Shown piece by piece: positions 32,280 through 37,190 of a stretch of 37,190 nt of DNA. The notes below the pieces were generated by a model. That model made no database searches. It saw only the letters and a list, made by a program, of their open reading frames with translations, and was not told the origin of the DNA. A program made the translations under genes and the position numbers. How positions within the stretch are numbered: position 1 is the stretch's first letter; the number at the start of each line of letters is the position of its first letter. The stretch is from Pseudomonadota bacterium (lineage in GTDB: Bacteria > Pseudomonadota > Gammaproteobacteria > Burkholderiales > SHXO01), in NCBI GenBank assembly GCA_023430065.1, contig JAEZCG010000147.1:1-37190 (forward strand), in the 5' to 3' direction.

Positions 32280-32972
32280 TCAGCCCAGGGACAGGAAATG
32301 GCGCAGGGACGGGTCGCTGCCCAGCTCCCGATGGGCGGCGAAGGCGCAGAACAATTCCGCCGTGGCGAGCGCGTCGATCAGCGCGTCGTGCGCCTTGTAG
32401 CGTGGCAGGTTGAAACGCTCCCGCAGCGCATGCAAGCGCAGGCCCCCCGGCGCCGGCGCCTGGTTCCGCTGTATCAGCCAGCGCCCGATCAGCCATTCGG
32501 TGTCGGCGACGAGGGCGACGAAGGGTGCACCGTACAGGCGACGGCACGCCGCATCGAGAAACCCGGTCTCGATGGCGGCGTGGTGGCACAGCAACACGCG
32601 GCCGGCGAGCCGCTCGAGCACCTCGGGAAGGACTTGGCCCAGCGGCCGACCAGCGGCCACCTGATCGTCGGTCAGCTGGTGGATAACGGCGGAGCGCTCG
32701 GGCACCGCACCTTCGGGCGCGACCAGAAGGTGGCGCGCCGTGTCGAGACGGACGCAGCCGCCTCGTAGCTCGACCATCCCCACACTCAGGATCTCGTCGC
32801 GGCTGGCGTCCAGCCCGGTCGTCTCCAGGTCGAGCGCGACGAAGTCCACGTGATGCCAGTCGGCGCTGCGCGCCGGAAACGAGACGGCCAGATAGTCGCG
32901 CAGCGGCCCGGGTCGCACCTGCCGCAAGATGCGCTGGCGGCGACGCTCCATGGTGAACAGCCAGGCCAGCAT
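32280..32972 (-). CDS. DnaQ-like 3'-5' exonuclease (DEDDh)
   Basis: A 230-residue nuclease of the DnaQ/exonuclease family. ExoI motif FVALDLETTGLD holds Asp48 and Glu50; motif II region has LLCHHAAIETGFLD; ExoIII motif YKAHDALIDALATAELF has the His and Asp of the DEDDh type. So all four metal-binding acids and the general-base His are visible. The N-terminal about 40 residues precede the domain and are not conserved; ATG 32951 is an alternative start. It follows the DUF294 gene by 5 bp. From memory, P. aeruginosa PA3232-PA3235 shows the same gene neighbourhood. The function in this module is unknown. Confidence 0.9.
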   Translation of the reverse strand: MLAWLFTMERRRQRILRQVRPGPLRDYLAVSFPARSADWHHVDFVALDLETTGLDASRDEILSVGMVELRGGCVRLDTARHLLVAPEGAVPERSAVIHQLTDDQVAAGRPLGQVLPEVLERLAGRVLLCHHAAIETGFLDAACRRLYGAPFVALVADTEWLIGRWLIQRNQAPAPGGLRLHALRERFNLPRYKAHDALIDALATAELFCAFAAHRELGSDPSLRHFLSLG

Positions 32973-32977
32973 TCCGG

Positions 32978-34840
32978 TCAGTGGAACCGCCCCGTCGGCA
33001 GACGCCCCTCCAGAGTCTGCTGGAGCATCGCGATGATGCCGAATGCGTCCTTCAGATTGCTGCGTTCGAGTTTGGATAACTTTTCAGGCGCAACGAAGTT
33101 GTCCGGCTTCTCGCCCGCGCGCAGTTGCCGCGCCTGGTGCTGCATCCTGAGGGTGGCGATGAACTCGTAAGCATGCTCGAGATTGCGCGCGCTGTCGGCC
33201 GTGATCGAGTGCGAACCCGCCACCGCGCGCAGCCGGGCAGCGGTGCCGATTTCGGGGATGCCTTCCGCAAGCGCATAGACCCGCGCCAGATCGACCACCG
33301 GCACGACGCCATGGTGCTTGATGTCGAACGTGCGATCGTGCTCGCCGCCGTGAATCAACACGATGTTGCGGAAAAAACCGAGTGGAGGCCGGTGCTTCAA
33401 CGCATTGCCTGCCATGTAGGCCAGGAATAGGCGGCTGTCCCGGCTCTGCTGCAGGTTCTCGCGCTGTAGGCGGTCGAGCAGTTGCGCCTCGCCGTGCACG
33501 GTACGCAGGTCGAAGAACACGCTGGACAGCATCAGCGCCATGGGCTCGGGCTCGTGGATCCAGCCGTCGAAACGCCGTCGCCATGCCCGGTACGGTTGCC
33601 TCCACTCGGCGTTGCTCGCCATGACATCGCCCGGACAATAGACGAACCCGCAGGCATTCAATCCGGCGTTGACGAAGCGCGCCAACTGCGCGAAGTAGGC
33701 GTCGTCTCGATCCGTCGCCTCATCGGACAGGATCAGCGCATTGTCCTGATCGGAGTGCGTGCTCTGCTCGCGGCGGGCGTGCGAGCCGCCGGCCACCCAC
33801 GCGTACGGCACGGGCGGGGGACCGAGCGCCTGCTCGGCCAGCTGGAGCAGGCGCACGGTGATCGCGTCGTTGACCGTGGAGACCGCCTCGCCCACGTGGC
33901 GTGCCGTCGCACCCGCGAGTACGAGTTGCACCTGCAGTTCAGCAAGGCGGCCACTGATCTCCGCGATGGCTTCGGGCGTCTTCGCCTTGCTCACGTCCCC
34001 GACCAGATACACCGCGTTCGCGCTCTCGCGCCGCACCAGGTCGCTGGCAGACAAGACGCCGATCACCCGCGCACCGTCCATGACGGGGAGATGATGCACG
34101 TTGAGCCGCGTCATCTGCATCAGCGCCTCGAACGCAAGCGTGTGCGGCGCGACGCCATGCACGTGCGTGGTCATGATGTCGCGGACAGGACGCGAAATTT
34201 CCAACCCCTCCGCGATGCAGCGGCTGCGCAGGTCGCGGTCCGTCAACAGGCCGGTCAGCGCGTCGTGCTCGGTCACCAGCAGACAGGAAATGCGCTCCCG
34301 CGTCATGAGCTGTGCGGCATCCCGGATGCTCGTCTGCGGCGCGACGCAGATGGGTTTGCGCGCGAGGAGGCTCTCGATGCTCACCGTCATGAGGCTCCCG
34401 GCACGCGGCGGGACGGAAGGCAGCGCCTCGATCGCGCGCTCGAGCCGTTCCGCTTGCGACGCGGCGAAGTGACGGCCGAAGACCGGGTGGTCGCGGCACA
34501 GCACCTCGAGCCGCTCGCAGGGCAGCAGATAGCACAGCGTGTCCTCGATCGTCACCCCGGATCCGTCCTGGGAACCGCTGGACAGGGAGCAGTCGGCGTG
34601 CAGATCGCCTTCACCGAGCTTGTCGGTAAGTTCGCCCGCCGCATCGCGCAGCGCCACGGCGCCCTTGCGCACGATGTAGAGGAAGCCGGAGCGGCCCTCC
34701 CCAGGAGGAAAGGCCGATCCGCGCCGCAGATAGCGCACCGACATGAAGCCGGGGAGGCGCTGCAACACGTCCTCGGGCAGCGCGTCGAACGGGTGGTGCG
34801 CAGCGAGGAAATCGCGTATCTCGAGAAGCTCTACGTCCAT
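32978..34840 (-). CDS. cNMP-binding / CBS-pair / DUF294 nucleotidyltransferase-like protein
   Basis: A 620-residue cytosolic signalling protein. Start ATG 34840 is chosen over a TTG two codons upstream. Domains: cyclic-nucleotide-binding fold about 8-130 (RRGSAFPPGEGRSGFLYIVRKGAVAL), CBS pair about 150-275 (two sensor repeats with LLTDRDLRSRCI and GVLSASDLVRRE), then DUF294 nucleotidyltransferase about 300-440 with GGSHARREQSTHSDQDNALI. There Gly-Gly-Ser 351-353 and Asp364/Asp366 form the catalytic pattern, followed by a helical DUF294 C-terminal domain. Related to GlnD-like uridylyltransferases; it probably modifies or senses a partner in response to adenosine nucleotides. Co-transcribed with the exonuclease. 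Confidence 0.92.
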   Translation of the reverse strand: MDVELLEIRDFLAAHHPFDALPEDVLQRLPGFMSVRYLRRGSAFPPGEGRSGFLYIVRKGAVALRDAAGELTDKLGEGDLHADCSLSSGSQDGSGVTIEDTLCYLLPCERLEVLCRDHPVFGRHFAASQAERLERAIEALPSVPPRAGSLMTVSIESLLARKPICVAPQTSIRDAAQLMTRERISCLLVTEHDALTGLLTDRDLRSRCIAEGLEISRPVRDIMTTHVHGVAPHTLAFEALMQMTRLNVHHLPVMDGARVIGVLSASDLVRRESANAVYLVGDVSKAKTPEAIAEISGRLAELQVQLVLAGATARHVGEAVSTVNDAITVRLLQLAEQALGPPPVPYAWVAGGSHARREQSTHSDQDNALILSDEATDRDDAYFAQLARFVNAGLNACGFVYCPGDVMASNAEWRQPYRAWRRRFDGWIHEPEPMALMLSSVFFDLRTVHGEAQLLDRLQRENLQQSRDSRLFLAYMAGNALKHRPPLGFFRNIVLIHGGEHDRTFDIKHHGVVPVVDLARVYALAEGIPEIGTAARLRAVAGSHSITADSARNLEHAYEFIATLRMQHQARQLRAGEKPDNFVAPEKLSKLERSNLKDAFGIIAMLQQTLEGRLPTGRFH

Positions 34841-34952
34841 GCCCAAAGCCGCGTGCTTAGAGACGCCGGTTCGGGCAACGCTATCTCATTTCGATGCGGC
34901 GTGCCGCACGACAGGCCTCGCCGATGCGGGGCCCGTCGCACGGCAAACGCGA

Positions 34953-36725
34953 TCAGTGGTGCGTGGCACCCTTTGCACCACGCGGAATGCGAATGTCCTC
35001 CACCAGATGCTGGATGTGCTCGGGCGGAGGGGCGGTGACTTTCGAGACGACCCAGGCGACCGCGAAATTGAGCAGCATCCCGACCGTTCCGATTCCCTCG
35101 GGAGACACACCGAACAGCCAGTTCTCCGGCGTGTTGTCCGCCATGGGTTCGATGAACACGCCCTTGAAGTAGATGATATAGCCCATCGTGAAGACCAGCC
35201 CCGTCAGCATGCCCGCGATGGCGCCCCACTTGTTCATGCGCTTGTTGAAGATGCCCATGATGATCACGGGAAACAACGACGCCGCGGCCAGGCCGAATGC
35301 GAAGGCGACCACTTGCGCCACGAACCCCGGGGGGTTGTAACCGAGGTACCCGGCGATCAGCACGGCGCCCGCCGCCGCGATGCGACCGGCGAGCAGTTCA
35401 CCCTTCTCGGAAATGCGCTTGGCGAAGGTGCTCTTCAACAGATCGTGCGAAATCGACGACGAGATGACGAGCAGCAATCCTGCCGCCGTCGACAGCGCCG
35501 CGGCAATGCCCCCCGCGGCAACCAGGGCGATCACCCAGTTCGGCAGGCGGGCGATCTCCGGATTGGCAAGCACCAGGATGTCGCGGTCGACGGTCAACTC
35601 GTTGCCCTTCCAGCCGTACTCCTGCTCGGCTTTGGCCGCGAAATCCGAATTGGCATCGTTGTAGTACTGGATGCGCCCGTCGCCGTTCTTGTCCTCGAAG
35701 GAGATGAGCTTCGTCTCCTCCCAGCGCTTCATCCAGGCCGGCCGCTCGTCGATTGCCAGGCTGCCGGCCTGCGTGCCGATCGCGCCCGGATACATGGTAT
35801 CGACCAGATTGAGGCGCGCCATCGCGCCAACCGCGGGTGCGACGGTGTAGAGCAAGGCAATGAACACGAGCGCCCACCCGGCCGAACTGCGCGCATCGCG
35901 CACCCTGGGCACGGTGAAGAAGCGCACGATCACGTGCGGCAGGCCGGCGGTCCCGACCATCAGGGCGAAGGTCACGCAGAAGAAGTCGATGACGTTCACC
36001 TCCGCCGTGTCATAGGAGGAGAACCCGATGTCGCGCAAGGCGCCATCCAGCCGTTCCAGCAGGTAGGTGTCGGGATTGCTGTTGAGCGTCGCGCCCAGGC
36101 CCAACTGGGGGAAGACGTGCCCGGTCAGCTGCAGCGAGATGAAGACCGCCGGAACGGTGTAGGCGAAGATCAGCACCACGTACTGCGCCACCTGCGTGTA
36201 CGTCACGCCCTTCATGCCGCCCAGCACGGCGTAGAAGAACACGATTCCCATCCCGACCACCAGGCCGGTGACGATGTCCACCTCCATGAAGCGCGAGAAG
36301 ACGATTCCCACGCCGCGCATCTGCCCGGCCACGTAGGTGAACGAGATGAAGATGAGGCACACCACCGCCACGACGCGCGCGGTCTGGGAGTAGTAACGGT
36401 CGCCGATGAACTCGGGAACGGTGAACTTGCCGAACTTGCGCAGATAGGGGGCGAGCAGCAAAGCCAGCAGCACGTAGCCGCCGGTCGAGCCCATCAGGTA
36501 CTGCCCGCCTTTGTAGCCCATGAAGGCGATCAGACCGGCCATCGAGATGAACGATGCCGCCGACATCCAGTCGGCCGCGGTGGCCATGCCGTTGACGATC
36601 GGCGATACACCCTTGCCCGCCACGTAGAACTCGCCGGTGCTGCTCGCCCGCGACCAGATCGCGATGGCGATGTAGAGTGCGAAAGACGCCCCGACGACGA
36701 TATAGGTGATCGTTTTCAGATCCAT
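34953..36725 (-). CDS. Sodium:solute symporter, VC_2705 / acetate permease-like subfamily
   Basis: A 590-residue inner-membrane Na+/solute symporter (SSS family) with about 13-14 helices. FYVAGKGVSPIVNGMATAADWMSAASFISMAGLIAFMGYKGG near the N-terminus and the ISSSISHDLLKSTF segment near residue 440 are typical of ActP-like members that carry acetate and other short acids. Between helices at about residues 335-380 lies an extra loop with EDKNGDGRIQYYND (from residue 344), an EF-hand-like DxNxDG pattern. The small DUF4212 subunit is encoded 27 bp upstream, which places it in the subfamily that uses a two-part carrier. ATG 36725 has GGGAG in front. A 112-bp gap to the DUF294 gene contains no feature. 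Confidence 0.92.
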   Translation of the reverse strand: MDLKTITYIVVGASFALYIAIAIWSRASSTGEFYVAGKGVSPIVNGMATAADWMSAASFISMAGLIAFMGYKGGQYLMGSTGGYVLLALLLAPYLRKFGKFTVPEFIGDRYYSQTARVVAVVCLIFISFTYVAGQMRGVGIVFSRFMEVDIVTGLVVGMGIVFFYAVLGGMKGVTYTQVAQYVVLIFAYTVPAVFISLQLTGHVFPQLGLGATLNSNPDTYLLERLDGALRDIGFSSYDTAEVNVIDFFCVTFALMVGTAGLPHVIVRFFTVPRVRDARSSAGWALVFIALLYTVAPAVGAMARLNLVDTMYPGAIGTQAGSLAIDERPAWMKRWEETKLISFEDKNGDGRIQYYNDANSDFAAKAEQEYGWKGNELTVDRDILVLANPEIARLPNWVIALVAAGGIAAALSTAAGLLLVISSSISHDLLKSTFAKRISEKGELLAGRIAAAGAVLIAGYLGYNPPGFVAQVVAFAFGLAAASLFPVIIMGIFNKRMNKWGAIAGMLTGLVFTMGYIIYFKGVFIEPMADNTPENWLFGVSPEGIGTVGMLLNFAVAWVVSKVTAPPPEHIQHLVEDIRIPRGAKGATHH

Positions 36726-36752
36726 TTCTTGTGGTCTCCCCTGGGTGCGGAT

Positions 36753-37004
36753 CTAGTCTTCGTGCACGTCGTACTCGCGGTCGAGGCGATTCATCCGCCA
36801 CGCGTAGTAGAAGATCAGAACGAGGAATACGTAGATCGAACCCTGCTGGGCAAACCAGAAGCCCAGCCGGTAACCGGCGATCTGGATCTGATTGAGCTGC
36901 TCGCCGAGCAGGATCCCGAAGCCGTAGGACACCACGAACCAGACGACCAGGCACCCCAGCAGAATCCTGAGGTTGGCCCGCCAATACCCCTGCGGATTCT
37001 TCAT
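36753..37004 (-). CDS. DUF4212 small subunit of sodium/substrate symporter
   Basis: An 83-residue two-helix membrane protein (MKNPQGYWRANLRILLGCLVVWFVVSYGFGILLGEQLNQI; second helix VFLVLIFYYAWRMNRLD). The YW-x-N-L-R-I-LL-x-L-x-x-WF-x-V-S-Y-G start and the G-x-R-L-G-F-WFAQQGSI-x-V-F pattern are the marks of the symporter small-subunit family (DUF4212). ATG 37004 is preceded by GGGGGGAAC; upstream in-frame codons lack similarity. It is first in a four-gene module with the symporter, DUF294 and DnaQ-like genes. Confidence 0.92.
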   Translation of the reverse strand: MKNPQGYWRANLRILLGCLVVWFVVSYGFGILLGEQLNQIQIAGYRLGFWFAQQGSIYVFLVLIFYYAWRMNRLDREYDVHED

Positions 37005-37071
37005 CCGAGTTCCCCCCTTGATTTTGGTGTTGGCCTGGAACGCCCGACTGGCGGAGGCTGCAGGCGATAGG

Positions 37072-37100
37072 ATTCTGGGGGGGAGGCAAGCGCGTGTCAA
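37072..37100 (-). promoter_or_regulatory. Sigma-70 promoter of the DUF4212/symporter operon
   Basis: The minus strand has a perfect TTGACA (37095-37100), 17-bp spacing and CAGAAT (37072-37077; four of six). The leader to the DUF4212 start is about 60 nt. Confidence 0.6.
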
Positions 37101-37127
37101 TTTGGCGCGCGCAAGCGTCTTACGACG

Positions 37128-37163
37128 CAAAAGAAGAAGGGCTCCGTCTCTCGACAGAGCCCT
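37128..37163 (-). terminator. Rho-independent terminator of a gene right of the window
   Basis: On the minus strand AGGGCTC pairs with GAGCCCT (7 bp, 12-nt loop; 37138-37163), followed by TCTTCTTTT. It ends a transcript entering from the right and isolates the symporter promoter. The last about 27 bp of the window hold nothing recognisable. Confidence 0.7.
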
Positions 37164-37190
37164 CTCTGGAATCACCGGACACCGTCCGAA

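Noticed and set aside
34743..37070. A 775-codon open frame on the plus strand opposite the symporter and DUF294 genes, and similar long antisense frames (for example 8698-10461 plus, 5818-7074 minus, 668-1939 minus).
   Set aside because: They are mirror frames of strongly GC3-biased genes: no homology, repetitive His/Arg/Asp/Ala composition, no ribosome sites, and the opposite strand encodes recognisable proteins.

Overview
The window looks like a chromosome segment of a high-GC betaproteobacterium, probably an uncultured or environmental lineage. The evidence is the uniformly GC-rich third codon positions, the housekeeping order hemA-prfA-prmC-grxD, a DUF4212/VC_2705-type symporter with its DUF294 and DnaQ-like neighbours, Liv-type ABC and TRAP transporters of the organic-acid-using kind, and a PEP-CTERM protein behind a sigma-54-type promoter, which implies an exosortase (EPS or floc-forming) system elsewhere in the genome. 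This is a judgement from gene content only; there is no rRNA here to place it.

Left part (1-8.3 kb, plus strand). A short-chain dehydrogenase cut by the window edge is followed by a complete branched-chain-amino-acid-type ABC importer (binding protein, LivH, LivM, LivG, LivF). Then comes a three-gene set (MacB/LolD-like ATPase, FtsX-like permease with a His-rich loop, DUF3299 exported protein) like the zinc-responsive ABC sets of Pseudomonas and Vibrio. Middle part (8.3-15.6 kb): a small exported protein and a Tat-exported SMP-30/gluconolactonase-like protein on the minus strand, then a Cys/Met-metabolism PLP enzyme, dsbB and a membrane GGDEF/EAL protein on the plus strand. The last of these overlaps a convergent SixA-like phosphatase.

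Core part (15.7-27.2 kb). The minus-strand operon hemA-prfA-prmC-grxD ends in a good intrinsic terminator. To its right are an exported DUF411 metal-binding protein, a BchO-like alpha/beta hydrolase whose nucleophile position is Cys, dxs, an unrecognised gene, a NIPSNAP gene and a TakP-like TRAP transporter (dctPQM).

Accessory part (27.2-32.2 kb). The 3' end of the TRAP large-permease gene is repeated exactly (37 bp) 3.57 kb further on. Between the copies lies what I read as a degraded integron. It has an integron-type integrase gene reduced to its first 57 codons, an attI-like core site, a divergently oriented 2.46-kb gene cassette with a GH3 glycosidase plus the C-terminal stub of a second GH3, a well-formed 64-bp attC site, and a second cassette remnant with a HipA C-terminal piece. 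Beyond it are a truncated exported-protein gene, a CHRD-domain PEP-CTERM gene with a sigma-54-type promoter, and tRNA-Phe(GAA) preceded in its own transcript by a second tRNA-Phe copy interrupted in the anticodon loop by 48 nt.

Right part (32.2-37.2 kb, minus strand). A module reads DUF4212 small subunit - sodium:solute symporter - cNMP/CBS/DUF294 protein - DnaQ-like exonuclease, with a recognisable sigma-70 promoter upstream and a terminator from the next gene outside the window. No CRISPR array, rRNA, IS element or prophage structural gene was seen.
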